A stretch of 64,000 nucleotides of DNA from Leptidea sinapis (GCF_905404315.1 NC_066312.1:5753001-5817000); one strand, 5' to 3'; shown: positions 11,951-21,940, counted from the stretch's first letter. Made by a program: numbers and translations. The notes: generated by a model from the sequence alone, not told the origin.

Positions 11951-12888
11951 CTGATAAAACATATGCTCATTAATTATCATAATATATTAAATCCAAAATG
12001 TTTTAAGTTGATATTAGCCAAGCTGTTATTGATGATGAAATTGTTTGCAGCTAATCAAGGCTAATACATACTAATTAATATAAAAATTAGCTAACATTTT
12101 TAATATATTTTTATAACTGAAGCGTATCATTTCAAATAAGTGGGTAATCTTAGTGTTTAATAAGTGATTTCAAATCCTATTTTTAATTAATTATTTTAAT
12201 TACAATTAGAATTTACACAATTATCTTTAATGCATCACAGGTTTTGGATTTTTATGAAGTAAATATAACATTTAAATGTTGGAAGATATTTTAATTCCAC
12301 CATTTGATACTATATAATAATTGATTATATGATAAGATTACCAGAGATAAACTTAAACTATATTTAACTGATTTAAGGTAATGTCAGTAGAACCCTTACA
12401 ACTTTATTTTGTAATAATTAATATATTTCATGAAACATAATAAAGTATTTTTTTTTATATAAATAGGATATTAATTAGACATAGTATATTACATACTTAG
12501 ACAATTAAAATATATACATGCATGTGCAGTTACTGTAAGAATATTATTATAGATGAAATTTGAAACAAATTTAATTTCAGAATAAATAAAAAAAAATAGC
12601 TTACCATGCAATAGTCCGTTTTTCCAGCCGCAAGCAGCAACAGAGCATCAGATAAATGGGTTCTAAATCTAAAACTTATATCTGTCACCCCTTTAGCCTC
12701 TTGTAGGGGATATGAAATATAACTGGCGCCGTAAAAGGAAGCTACAAACAATATATCATGAGAGTCTACCAATATAATCGTTATACTTATTATTCTTTTC
12801 ATGTGAAATTAAAAAAACAACATTGCTTACCTTTATCGTAAGCATCTACTAGAGTAGAAACACAACACAAAATAAGTAGAAACTTCAT
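11804..12888 (-). CDS. kon: N-terminal exons of a CSPG4/NG2-like (kon-tiki) laminin G protein, partial
   Basis: Three minus-strand exons, 12831-12888, 12605-12741 and 11804-11950, join in phases 1 and 0 and encode the first 114 residues. Exon 1 gives a signal peptide (MKFLLILCCVSTLVDA), so the product enters the secretory pathway. Residues 20-114 are a laminin G domain: SFYGASYISYPL, then ISFRFRT, DALLLLAAGKTDYC, the strand SGRLKLHINLGAGE and the DTQWHHI signature. The F-Y-G opening, LLLLAAG-x-x-D and the S-G-R-L strand resemble the first laminin G domain of CSPG4/NG2; in Drosophila this is kon-tiki, a transmembrane proteoglycan-type protein in muscle-tendon attachment and axon-glia contact. 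Family members exceed 2,000 residues, so most of the gene is missing and must lie below 11804. Neurexin and axotactin are alternatives. The exons are strongly supported, the family name less so. Confidence 0.68.
12605..12741 (-). CDS. kon: Exon 2 of the laminin G gene
   Basis: 137 bases between a TTGTTTGTAG acceptor and an ATG/GTAAGC donor. It encodes the first half of the laminin G beta sandwich, ending KTDYCM, and finishes in phase 0. Confidence 0.8.
12831..12888 (-). CDS. kon: Exon 1 of the laminin G gene (signal peptide)
   Basis: ATG at 12888 is followed by 19 codons and one extra base up to a GTAAGC donor. The hydrophobic run FLLILCCVSTLV with cleavage expected near VDA-YD marks a signal peptide. 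Its single leftover G is completed by CT at the start of exon 2 to give Ala. Confidence 0.75.
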
Positions 12889-13718
12889 ATTTGCGGTGTA
12901 AAATTATAACAAAAACATCGGTTATTTAAAACATTACACAACAAAATTAAATCTGTACACAAATTATTTATACACTCTCCTTTTAAAAATATACAGCTTC
13001 ATCTTCGAAGTTTAAGAGGTTCTCCAGTAGTTACGTACAATGAAAGGTTGATGATTATTATTATGAATTTATGAACGAGATTTCAGTAGTGCACAAAACA
13101 AACTTTTCTGATTGTTTATGACAAAGCGATGCAAAAGTTTTTAGTGAAGTTTATATTTGGAACACATGTATTGCCGACACAAATCGACGAATAAGAATGA
13201 ATAATGATAACATCAAACTTCATAGCTCAGACCTCAGAGCATACTGTAAGTAATAAGTATGAAGCTATGAACTGTGAAGTTAGTTCTGTCATGGTTCTGA
13301 CTTTTGAGTAGTGGCTGATTATGTTTTTTTAAAAATAGCTTGATCTCTGTGACAGCTGTCAGTAACATCACGCCTATGAACATAGACTGATTCAGTCTAC
13401 GCCTATGAAGTTCTGAATTTCATAATATTTTTTTTTTCTTATTCTTCTACAGACAATACCTGTGAATGTCATACTGTTTTTTGTTGTGTTTAAATTCTCT
13501 TTGGGCATGCCGGTCTAATTATATAGTGATGGGCGATGAATCATCGTGACCACAGACTGTTACTAAAAAATACTACTACTACTGCTAGAAATACTAAAAC
13601 TATCGATATTTAAAAAAACTTCATTTTACATTATTGTATCGTTTAATTTTATTGTATATATTAATATCATAACATTATTTAGATTTGTACATACTTGATT
13701 TAAAATAAAAATAATAAG
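12889..13718. other. Upstream region of the laminin G gene
   Basis: Presumably holds the 5' UTR and promoter of the minus-strand gene starting at 12888, but I see no convincing core promoter motif. Bases 13205-13400 contain several short inverted repeats, including AGACTGATTCAGTCT, which hint at a small decayed inverted-repeat element. Confidence 0.35.
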
Positions 13719-13800
13719 CGGCGGAATTGTCGTGAACCAACGCCGGCGGGACTCTATTTTTTATATTAACATTTGTAATATATTTTTATAAATATGTTAT
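13719..13800 (+). repeat. LINE 3'-end fragment shared with 42661-42710
   Basis: Starting at 13719 (CGGCGGAATTGTCGTGAACC), about 49 bases are identical to the reverse complement of 42661-42710. The flanking AT-rich tail is similar but diverged. The 42660 copy extends much further in its 5' direction, so this one is a short 3' stub. Confidence 0.6.
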
Positions 13801-14509
13801 ATATATAAATGAAGTAAATAAGACGAAATTATAATAAAGAGAAAAAAAAATAATATAAAAAAATCCAATTTGTCACACACTCATGTAACATTCCATCCAT
13901 CAACGGCTCATCCTTGGGTTTTGGGAGAATACACGCCGCGTTTATCTCAAAGGTAGTGTTACAAGGCCATAAACTAAAACAAAAGACAGGCCGCCATTTT
14001 GTTTGATATGAACCTCCATTTTCCTCTGTACGATTGCCGACGCCTTGTATAAGCTACGTGTTTTCGTTCTTATTACTTTTTTTGTTACTATTGCGTTTAA
14101 TTTCTTGAGCTTTGTTATTATTGTAGTTTCTTGTTGAAAGAATGCCAAAAAGAACGAAGAAATCTTTTTTGAACAGTCAAAGTCGGGAGTTTGTGATTCG
14201 CTTTTAATTAATAATAAGTTTATATTGTATAAGTATTCATTGTAAATAATTTAACTTAAGAGATTAAATGTGTTTTATATTAAAATAATCATTTATATTT
14301 AGTAACGTTTAAAATTAAATTAAACCCTAATTATATGTTAACATCGATCATTTCTATCGACTTTTTTTATATCCTGACAACCATAGGAATGTCAGTTTTA
14401 CATATGTCGCATTGCAACCACTACAGTGTAATAACTGGTAAATACAAAATCAATACTAAAACTTCATGAAATCCTGTATCTCCCATACTATTATGTATCT
14501 GCTATTGTG

Positions 14510-14538
14510 ACAAAAATGTACATTTAGTACATTTTTGT
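14510..14538. repeat. Short perfect hairpin
   Basis: ACAAAAATGTAC and its exact reverse complement GTACATTTTTGT are separated by five bases. The surrounding sequence is AT-rich and non-coding. It is not a convincing transcription terminator in a eukaryotic setting. Confidence 0.5.
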
Positions 14539-14812
14539 TTCGATATTATAGATGTTTTGTGAATGAGTATTTTTAGTAGTAATTCGTTACTAACTAACGC
14601 CATACGCGATTCTTTGCTTACAAAATTAGTGACGTGAAGTAGCAAAGCATTTTTTTTTTACTACACGGTTGAATTAACATGCCACTCGGCTGAAATGGCG
14701 TGCAAGGGAAGTAAGGTGCATAGTTTTATGTTTGATATATATTTTATTTATCAAAAACATTTTCAAGTTAAAGAAAGACACTTTTTTAGGGATGTTTAAA
14801 TAATCCAAGTTA

Positions 14813-15030
14813 CGGCCGTTTTCAATAACCTATCTATCCTTAGTTTAACTTAGTAGAGTTAGACAAATCTAGCCTTTTACGCTTACTTACATTTCAATAA
14901 CATATAGACATATATTGACATATCATTGGACTATAATTATATTGGACATAACTATGGATAGATAAGAACTTGTCATTCAACGGTAATAGCAATGAATCCG
15001 TAACAAGAGATACGTTATTGAAAACGGCCG
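14813..15030. mobile_element. 218-bp MITE with 23-bp terminal inverted repeats
   Basis: The left end CGGCCGTTTTCAATAACC and the inverted right end CGGCCGTTTTCAATAACG continue into TATCT, giving 22 of 23 matching positions. The interior is AT-rich and non-coding, typical of a non-autonomous DNA element mobilised by a transposase elsewhere. The target-site duplication is unclear. The terminus resembles that of the element at 23293. Confidence 0.75.
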
Positions 15031-15595
15031 CTACTCATCACCACCTAGATAGGCTTATAGTAGAAACAAAATAGCTCAAAAAAACCGTAATAACGTAAAA
15101 TTGATAAAGATACTTTATTTATTAATAAGAAACGGTGTATCCAATTACATTGTATTAATTTGAATACTTAGGTGGAGATTACTCAGATGCTCAAGTTCAT
15201 GTGTTAGAAAAATAAATTGAACTTAATTCTATCGAATTATTTCTATAATATTATATCTAAATTTATTAATTTATTTTTATTTTTTTAGTTCTATTTATTG
15301 GTTGGTATGATTTTTTATTTTCACGAATTTTGAATATAAGGTATATTCAATATGCTCTAGTAAAATATATGATATCTCAACAGGAAATAATATTAGTCTC
15401 CATTTTAACATAATAAGACTCACCCATCTCATACTGTAGTCTCTCCAGAATACGATGGATCACAAGAGAGAGAATGCTCGGGGATTGATACTCCAATTAA
15501 CGTAAAATTTTATCTTTTTCCTGCTTTTATAATAATTCTTTTAGGTCCTTGTGCTTGCACAGAAAGATTCCTCTGAATTTTTAGACTAATATGAT
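15031..15595. other. AT-rich stretch without recognisable genes
   Basis: Nothing I can support. It may include decayed upstream parts of the LINE relic that becomes readable at 15596. Confidence 0.35.
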
Positions 15596-16190
15596 ATGAA
15601 GCTACATCTTGATACGCATGTAGACATGATCATTAATAATGCATATAAAATGTACGGTTTTATGTTTCGCTTCTGTAATAACTTCACTCAGACTTCTTCT
15701 TACCTTATTATTTATAAATCCCGAATACGGTCACAATTGGAATATATTGTACCGGTGTGTCCCTTTTATTTTAAATACGATGCAATGGAATCAGTTAAGA
15801 AAAAGTGTTACGTAGAGTTCTATATAAATGCGTCCGCCGCAGTTTGTTCTATGACTATCTTTGGAATAAATATAACTTGCTAACACTCCAAAATAGACGC
15901 CTTCAGCTTGAGATCATGATGCTAAATGATATATGTACAAGTCAAACCTCTTAGTAATATGTTGCACTACTGGGTTCCACTTAACACGCATAATCGTAGA
16001 TAGGTCCCGGTGTTTGCAACCAAGTTCTGTCGTAGTAATGCTGGAAAACAATCACCCATTCATCGACTGGCTGCTACCTATAATAACAATATTACTCTTA
16101 CTTACTAGATATCTATGGGGGTTCATTAAAAAAGCCTTGGTAGTATTTGCCTTCAAAAGACTATAACTATTACCTACTGTTAAGCTACTT
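15596..16190 (+). pseudogene. Decayed LINE reverse transcriptase C-terminal region
   Basis: The open frame 15596-15883 reads HVDMIINNAYKMYGFMFRFC followed by YKSRIRSQLEY, the post-catalytic thumb region of CR1/Jockey-type LINE polymerases, where the pattern 'N-A-x-x-x-x-G-F-x-x-R' precedes 'L-Y-x-x-x-V-R-S-x-L-E-Y'. After a frame change near 15850 it continues as YDYLWNKYNLLTLQNRRLQL and EIMMLNDICTSQTS. Beyond about 15955 stops accumulate. The reverse transcriptase active site is not present in the recognisable part. Confidence 0.7.
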
Positions 16191-17305
16191 CATTAGCTTA
16201 TCTAAGAATTTCTAATTAACTATTGCTTTCTTTATTTACCTCTTTATTTATGTACAAACCTTGAAAAACTAATTTTTATCTGTGCTATGTCTTTGCTAAG
16301 TGTCAAAGCATAGTCAATGCAAAGCTTAGGCGCAAAGGACCATGCCAGACTCTGCCCCACTAGTTTACATCATTTACCCATAATGTAAGAAATGTAAAAA
16401 CAAAGTAACTTTTAGTCACCCTTCTCGTCAACTTTCTATTTCTCAGTCGGCCATTTGCATTAATTTCTACGTATAAACGATGAATAAAACGACATAAATT
16501 ACTGGGTAGTAATAAAAATATTGTTGAATATGTAATTAAAATAATGCTACTTTCTTAACAAGGCAACATCTCTTCGCGCAATGATTGTGAAAGGAAACTT
16601 CATAAATGTAAATGCCATCATTTATCATCTTTGTTAAAAGCTTAATGGTCTCGTTACCAGGGCATAAAATCCAAAAAAAAATCATCACAGTTATTGGGTA
16701 TGTCGTGGTACTATCTCTCTAAAATAATTATGATTAAAAATATACTTTTTATTTCCATACATTTATTTATTAGCTCCGCTTTGAAATAAAAAACCGCTTA
16801 AGGCTAGGCTCCCTTAATTATATGAGATTATGAAGATATTTTACAATCTAGATATTTACAAGATATTTTACAACCTAAATCCTATCAAAGAGAAATTTAA
16901 ATATATGTTTATATTTATAAATCTTTTTCTTTCCGTTGCCAAAACCGAATAAACGCGAACGGTTGGAAGATATTTGTTCGATACTTTTTAAATCGAAAAC
17001 GATGCTTATTAAATACAGTCAATAATTCGTTGCCAAAGGCACAGTTACGTATGTTATTATTGCCATATCGAAAGACTGCAATGCGATGCCACGCCATACT
17101 CACTCTTATTATTGCTTAGTTTTATTGTAGTAATAACCACTGATAGACCTAAAACCAAATATTATATAAATGTCTTTGACTTTGAACGTACCGCGCAAAG
17201 CGTGTTTCTGATTACAATATACTATTAACATAGATGGCGCCAGCCGTTGCTAAAAAAGCGCTGTTAAAATTTACTTGCGTTAGGTGGCGTCTCAATCATA
17301 TGAAT
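16191..17305. other. AT-rich flank of the LINE insertion
   Basis: No gene or repeat that I can support. This is the pre-existing host sequence into which the LINE at 17318 inserted. A 62-codon minus-strand frame at 16915-17103 shows no motif. Confidence 0.35.
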
Positions 17306-17317
17306 AGTATTGTATTA
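17306..17317 (+). repeat. Left target-site duplication of the LINE
   Basis: AGTATTGTATTA, identical to 21358-21369, sits exactly at the change from AT-rich host sequence to GC-rich element. Confidence 0.88.
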
Positions 17318-17319
17318 TT

Positions 17320-18390
17320 TCGACGCATTTCCGGGAGCTCAAAAAGCTACTCGGCCACACACCTAACGGACGCCCGTTTGGCAAAGGCGTCCGCTTCATC
17401 CCCAAGTCGGACCAGGAGTTCCGCCACATCCAGCGCTACCTCACGCAGCTGGAAAGTGTCGCTGGAATCTCCTGGTTCTGCTACTCGCTCCCCGCGGAGA
17501 GGAGCGATAAGGTAGCAATACGGGGCCTGCCGGCAAACACAGAGCCGGCACAAGTGGACGCGGAGCTGCGTGAGCTTGGATACGTCCCGGAGCACGTGCG
17601 CGCGATCCCCGCGCGCCCAGGCAGACCGGGATGTCTGATGTTCGTGCAACTCCAGCGTACGCCAAATCTCATCCCGGGTATATATGAGGTGCACGAGCTC
17701 CTCTGTATGCCCGGGATCACCATCGAGGCGTGGCGCGGCAGAAAGGGACCAGCGCAGTGCCATCGCTGCCAGCAGTTTCGGCACTCCTCGCACAACTGCC
17801 ACCGGCCCATTGCCTGTGTGCGGTGTGGGGACAACCATCCTGCACGAGAGTGCCAGTGCCCCAGGGAGGACCCGCCGACGTGCGCCAACTGCGGTGGCGC
17901 GCACACGGCGAACAACGCAAACTGCCCGGTGTTCCGCAAAGAGACGCGCAACCGCCGGGCGGGCACCATCGCACGCACCGCCTCAACAGCGCGCGCGTAT
18001 CCTCCCACTGCCCACGCATTAGAGGCCGACGCGCCCGGCTCGCTCATGGCTGTCGCCAACCAGCCACGGCAACCGGTTAAACGCCGACGCAAACGCGGGA
18101 AACGCGCTCAAGCGCGCCAAGGCGCCCTACCTGCCGCACCACCTACTGCGACACGCGCTGCTGCGCCCGCCGCACTGCAGCCTACCGAGCGCAGTACGAA
18201 ATCGTCCAAGCCCACCGTGGTCGCCGCCCCCGCAGGGGGGACGAAGGCGAAGCGAGTGACGCCGCTGGACCCGCGACTCACCAAAGTTATCAGCACATTG
18301 AATCATGTGCTGATGGCCATCCAGGAGCAGCGTGACCCTATTCCGCTGATCCTGGGTTGCATCACGGAGCTCTGCACCTTTTATGGCTGA
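17320..18390 (+). CDS. LINE ORF1 (gag-like), 5'-truncated
   Basis: The frame is open from the truncation point to TGA at 18388-18390, 356 codons; an in-frame stop at 17305-17307 belongs to the flanking host DNA. ORF1 proteins of this group bind the element's RNA and help form the ribonucleoprotein. The segment from KVAIRGLPANTEPAQVDAEL to about residue 145 matches the region that precedes the zinc knuckles in Jockey-type gags. Three CCHC knuckles follow at about residues 147-160, 166-178 and 188-202 (CHRC-x4-H-x4-C, CVRC-x3-H-x4-C, CANC-x3-H-x6-C). The C-terminal third is Arg/Lys/Ala-rich and likely nucleic-acid binding. The first part of the protein, including its start codon, is missing, so this copy probably cannot supply a full ORF1 protein. 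The final codons overlap ORF2. Confidence 0.85.
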   Translation, partial: STHFRELKKLLGHTPNGRPFGKGVRFIPKSDQEFRHIQRYLTQLESVAGISWFCYSLPAERSDKVAIRGLPANTEPAQVDAELRELGYVPEHVRAIPARPGRPGCLMFVQLQRTPNLIPGIYEVHELLCMPGITIEAWRGRKGPAQCHRCQQFRHSSHNCHRPIACVRCGDNHPARECQCPREDPPTCANCGGAHTANNANCPVFRKETRNRRAGTIARTASTARAYPPTAHALEADAPGSLMAVANQPRQPVKRRRKRGKRAQARQGALPAAPPTATRAAAPAALQPTERSTKSSKPTVVAAPAGGTKAKRVTPLDPRLTKVISTLNHVLMAIQEQRDPIPLILGCITELCTFYG

Positions 18391-21043
18391 GCTCCGCATC
18401 GTGTTTTGGAATGCCGACGGGCTTTCATCACAAAAAGCCCGTCTCTTCAAGACTTTGCTTTCTCAGCGTCGAGTGGACATCGGCCTGATCAGCGAGACTC
18501 ACCTCAGACCGGTAGACAAGTTGAAGGTTTCCGGATACTACGTCTACCGGGAGGACCACGCCTCGCCGATCGGGACTGCTTACAGGGGATTAGCAGTCTT
18601 GGTCCGTCGGAACGTCATTCACCAACTGCTGCCAGTACCTCAACTGCAGACGTCGTACGCCCTAGGCGTGGAGATCTGCATCGAAAATCAGCCCACCCGT
18701 GTGTTCGCTTTCTACAAGCCGCCGCAGAACCGACTCGCAGTGGCTGATGTCCACACCTTGTTGGACTCGCTGCTGCCCACGATTGTCGCGGGCGACTTCA
18801 ACGCGAAACACACGGCGTGGAACTCCAATATCGTGAGCCCAGATGGCAGACGCCTCCTGGACGACGCAGATCGCCACGGTTACCAGGTGCTAGGACCAGA
18901 GGTCCCGACGCACTACCCGTACTGTGCAGCCCACATGCCAGACGTCCTTGACATAGCCGTCACGTGCGGCCTAGCTGCCGCACCGTCGTTAGACGTTCTG
19001 GATGACCACCTCATCTCCGACCACCAAGCAGTCCTTTTGACGCTGAAGACAACCCCGATGACGACATCGCTGCTTTCTCCGAAGCATCGCCAGGACTGGC
19101 GAATCTTCGCCGAACACATGGCCGAACATTCGCCATCCTTTAGAGTAGAGAGCCCTGCAGACGTTGATCGACTCGCCACGGACCTCAGCGCAACAGCGTC
19201 CAATGCGCTTCGAGAGTCCAGACTCGACGCTGCATCTACTCGTAGACAACCCCAGCTCCCTGCCTACATACAAGCGATGATCGAGGAGAAGAGGAAGCTG
19301 CGAAGGCAATGGCAAAACCTGCGGTGCCCGACCATGAAGACGCGGCTGAACGCTCTGGCTGCCAAGATCTCAGACGCACTGGAGACAGTTGCAGACGAAT
19401 CCTGGCACTCCGCCATTGAGCGAGCCGGTGACGACTGGTCTGGCATGCACCGCCTATGCCGCCAACTCTCCGGGAAGCCCTCCCCGACTAGAGCCCTAAT
19501 GGCCAGTGACGGAACCCCACGTTACCGAGCTGAGGATCGAGCGGAGATATTTGCGGACTACCTGGAGACGCAGTTTACACCCAACCCGACCGCAGATGTG
19601 CAGCACGTAGAGACCATCGAGCGACATGTGAAGAACTACTTCGAGTCGCCGATAGTACCGACAGAAGACCCCGTCGTGTTCTCCCCCGGACAAGTCCAAA
19701 GGATGATTCGGCGAAGTAGACTGCGCAAAGCACCCGGCCCTGATCGAGTCACCAACGAAGCCCTGCGTCACCTACCTCCGCGAGCAATCGCGACTCTGAC
19801 GCGGCTCTTCAACGGAATCCTCCGTACCGGGCACTTTCCATCATCGTGGAAGCTCGGCCGAGTCATCCTGATTCCCAAGCAAGGCAAGAACATCATGCTG
19901 CCTGGGAGTTACCGTCCCATCACTCTTCTATCCACCACCTCGAAAGTCTTCGAGAAGCTACTGTTGCTGCACATCACGCCGCATCTTCAGCCACGCGACG
20001 AACAGTTCGGTTTCCGTGCCGAACACTCCACCACTTTACAAGTGACGAGGGTACTGCACCATCTCGCTACCGCCTACAACAAGCGAGAGCAGTCTGTTGC
20101 AGTATTCCTCGATATGGAGAAGGCGTTCGATCGCGTCTGGCACGCCGGCCTCGTGTACAAGCTGTCCACGTCTACTACTCCCCGCCGAGTAGTTAAGACT
20201 GTGGCCACCTTTTTGGAAGACAGACGTTTTCAAGTGGCGGTTGAAGACGCTCTGTCCACGGAGCGCCCCATCCGAGCTGGTGTGCCCCAGGGAAGCTGCC
20301 TGTCGCCCGTCTGCTACAGCAGATACACGGACGACATTCCAGTCGCCGACGGCGCCATTTTAGCGCTGTATGCTGACGACGCGGCGTTCATCACCACCTC
20401 GCTGAATGCCCCGCATGCAGCGCTGAAGATGCAGCGAGCACTGGACGCGATTCCCACCTGGCTGAAGGACTGGAGACTCAAGGTCAATGTGGCGAAGACT
20501 CAGGCGATTTCCATCGGGCGGGCGCGCCTATTGCCGCCCCCGGCGTCACTCATGGGCGAGACCGTCGTATGGTCCCCGAAGGCCAAATACCTCGGCGTGA
20601 CCATCGACAGGACACTCTCGAGGCGGCCCCATGTTAAGAACGTGGTTGCCCAGACGCGCGCCGCACGGAACGTTCTCCGACCCGTGCTGGCGTCCCACCT
20701 GCCTCTCCGTACGAAGTTGTGCGTATACAAGGCGTACGTTCGCACGCGACTCACCTACGCTGCCCCCGCCTGGTTTGCGCTGACAAGCGAGACGGGTCGC
20801 AAGTCGCTGCGAGTGCAGCAGTCGCTGACGCTCCGCACCATCTCCGGAGCACCACGCTTCGTACGAAATCAGGTCATCTCCAGAGACCTGCGCATGGAGA
20901 GCCTGGACGACTTCGTTCATCGCCTGAGCACCTCTATGTTCGCGCGCGCCGATGGAGCGCGATCCCAGCATTTGCGTGGCATCGCGCCATACCATCGACG
21001 ACCGCCGGACAGAAGAGGACTACCACGTGACCTAGTCTCCTAG
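18383..21043 (+). CDS. LINE ORF2: endonuclease and reverse transcriptase
   Basis: An uninterrupted 886-residue frame starting at ATG 18383 inside the ATGGCTGA overlap with ORF1, suggesting translational coupling. Residues 1-220 are an exonuclease-endonuclease-phosphatase-type nuclease that nicks target DNA: N10 (VFWNADG), E38 (ISETHL), D138/N140 (AGDFNAKH) and the S-D-H triad at 212-214 are all present. Residues about 440-720 are the reverse transcriptase: KAPGPDRVTNEAL, IPKQGKN, GSYRPITLLST, EQFGFRAEHST, FLDMEKAFDR (D577), GVPQGSCLSPV and the catalytic ALYADD (D665, D666), then YLGVTIDRTL of the thumb. No ribonuclease H domain is visible. With no stop, frameshift or lost catalytic residue noticed, the protein could still be active, although ORF1 on this copy is truncated. 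The clade is Jockey by overall pattern; I is less likely, given the lack of RNase H. Confidence 0.93.
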   Translation: MAELRIVFWNADGLSSQKARLFKTLLSQRRVDIGLISETHLRPVDKLKVSGYYVYREDHASPIGTAYRGLAVLVRRNVIHQLLPVPQLQTSYALGVEICIENQPTRVFAFYKPPQNRLAVADVHTLLDSLLPTIVAGDFNAKHTAWNSNIVSPDGRRLLDDADRHGYQVLGPEVPTHYPYCAAHMPDVLDIAVTCGLAAAPSLDVLDDHLISDHQAVLLTLKTTPMTTSLLSPKHRQDWRIFAEHMAEHSPSFRVESPADVDRLATDLSATASNALRESRLDAASTRRQPQLPAYIQAMIEEKRKLRRQWQNLRCPTMKTRLNALAAKISDALETVADESWHSAIERAGDDWSGMHRLCRQLSGKPSPTRALMASDGTPRYRAEDRAEIFADYLETQFTPNPTADVQHVETIERHVKNYFESPIVPTEDPVVFSPGQVQRMIRRSRLRKAPGPDRVTNEALRHLPPRAIATLTRLFNGILRTGHFPSSWKLGRVILIPKQGKNIMLPGSYRPITLLSTTSKVFEKLLLLHITPHLQPRDEQFGFRAEHSTTLQVTRVLHHLATAYNKREQSVAVFLDMEKAFDRVWHAGLVYKLSTSTTPRRVVKTVATFLEDRRFQVAVEDALSTERPIRAGVPQGSCLSPVCYSRYTDDIPVADGAILALYADDAAFITTSLNAPHAALKMQRALDAIPTWLKDWRLKVNVAKTQAISIGRARLLPPPASLMGETVVWSPKAKYLGVTIDRTLSRRPHVKNVVAQTRAARNVLRPVLASHLPLRTKLCVYKAYVRTRLTYAAPAWFALTSETGRKSLRVQQSLTLRTISGAPRFVRNQVISRDLRMESLDDFVHRLSTSMFARADGARSQHLRGIAPYHRRPPDRRGLPRDLVS

Positions 21044-21357
21044 GACACAACTGCTTCCTCGCCGCTGGCTGATGGGCGCTCACCGGTACACTACCGGCGG
21101 GCTCGACCTCGCTGAGCGGCGGGCGCAAGCTAACCACGGACCTACAAACCAGCTGCAGTCCGCAGATCGCTCGCGACACTACGCGGGCTTGATCGCACTG
21201 TAGCAAGATACCACCGGACATGACACCACGGACCAACCGGTCCCACCCAGTGCCCCGTCTGTGTCTGCAGGCGGCGTTTATACTACTGAAAGGGGCCATC
21301 GCCCCGAACAGTTACCCCGAGGCCCGTAAGGACCTACGCGGAAGACCCACCAGAGAG
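21044..21357 (+). other. 3' untranslated region of the LINE
   Basis: GC-rich and non-coding, continuing the composition of the element up to the right target-site duplication. There is no AATAAA signal and no poly(A) run. Confidence 0.7.
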
Positions 21358-21369
21358 AGTATTGTATTA
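21358..21369 (+). repeat. Right target-site duplication of the LINE
   Basis: AGTATTGTATTA, a perfect match to 17306-17317. Just beyond it the host sequence forms a small hairpin (TTAATAAAATCC against GGTTTTATTAA, about 21367-21396), which may have marked the insertion site. Confidence 0.88.
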
Positions 21370-21788
21370 ATAAAATCCAGGATGGTTTTATTAATCTTGA
21401 GATAACGCAAATAGTGAAACTAATTTTTGAATAGTGGTACTTTCTTACCACTTATTATAGTCTTGTATATTAAATAGTTATTAATTAATAGATGTGGCGA
21501 TTATCGGCCGTGCCTGGAGCGGGTAGACTTTAGCATACTTTTAAGTTTTATTATATAAGCTATTAAAAAATGATTACTAATAAGACAATAGAGATTAAAG
21601 ATGAGTTTTTCAAAATTCAAATACCAAACCGTAAAAACAGTTTTCGGTATGGATGTAATACCGGTTTCAAAAACTATTTATCTGAAAAAATAATTAAACT
21701 ATGTATTTACTATTTGTATATAGAGATTATGAATATTACTATCAACCAATAAATTTAACTAATATTTAAAATCAACTAATTATTATAT
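21370..21788. other. AT-rich host sequence right of the LINE
   Basis: No feature beyond the small hairpin noted at the insertion site. The 60-codon frame at 21570-21752 has no recognisable motif. Confidence 0.35.
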
Positions 21789-21940
21789 GTTCAATAAATA
21801 AATTTAACATTATTGAATAAAAATATCATATCAACATCAACCATTTTAACCAATAAATGTAAAATCATATTGAATAAATAAAATTAACAATTATCATTAT
21901 TGAACAAAAAATATCACATCAACATCAATCAATTCAACCT
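21789..21940 (+). repeat. Two-copy imperfect tandem repeat, about 80 bp
   Basis: 21791-21851 and 21871-21939 are similar: both open with TCAATAAATAAA or TGAATAAATAAA, continue through a TTATTGAA block and an ATATCA-ATCAACATCAA block, and end in a CAACC or TAACC motif. The sequence is AT-rich and non-coding. Confidence 0.55.

Larger units (their letters stand above)
17318..21357 (+). mobile_element. Jockey-type non-LTR retrotransposon, 5'-truncated
   Basis: A 4,040-bp GC-rich block inserted into AT-rich DNA and flanked by a perfect 12-bp direct repeat. It contains the 3' part of a gag-like ORF1 with three zinc knuckles, an overlapping ORF2 with apurinic-type endonuclease and reverse transcriptase, and about 310 bases of 3' UTR. 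The order and the ORF1 domain type fit the Jockey clade. The 5' end is truncated within ORF1, as is usual for target-primed reverse transcription. The 3' end (ending CCCACCAGAGAG) has no poly(A) tail or obvious tandem repeat before the target-site duplication, which is uncommon for Jockey elements. The intact ORF2 and perfect duplication argue for a fairly recent insertion. Confidence 0.92.

Noticed and set aside
12530..12802. 90-codon minus-strand frame starting at 12802
   Set aside because: Its first 20 residues are intron 1 and its end is intron 2 read-through; only 12605-12741 is exon, as shown by splice sites and phase.
17347..18092. Long antisense open frames (185 and 203 codons) opposite LINE ORF1
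   Set aside because: GC-rich coding sequence produces mirror frames. The plus-strand frame carries the zinc knuckles and the overlap with ORF2, so the antisense frames are shadows.
20546..21299. Antisense frames of 149 and 121 codons opposite LINE ORF2 and 3' UTR
   Set aside because: No motif; explained by the high GC content of the element.
17318..21357. Telomere-specific LINE of the TRAS/SART kind
   Set aside because: No TTAGG telomeric repeats flank the element and the 12-bp duplication is ordinary AT-rich sequence; ORF1 is Jockey-like.
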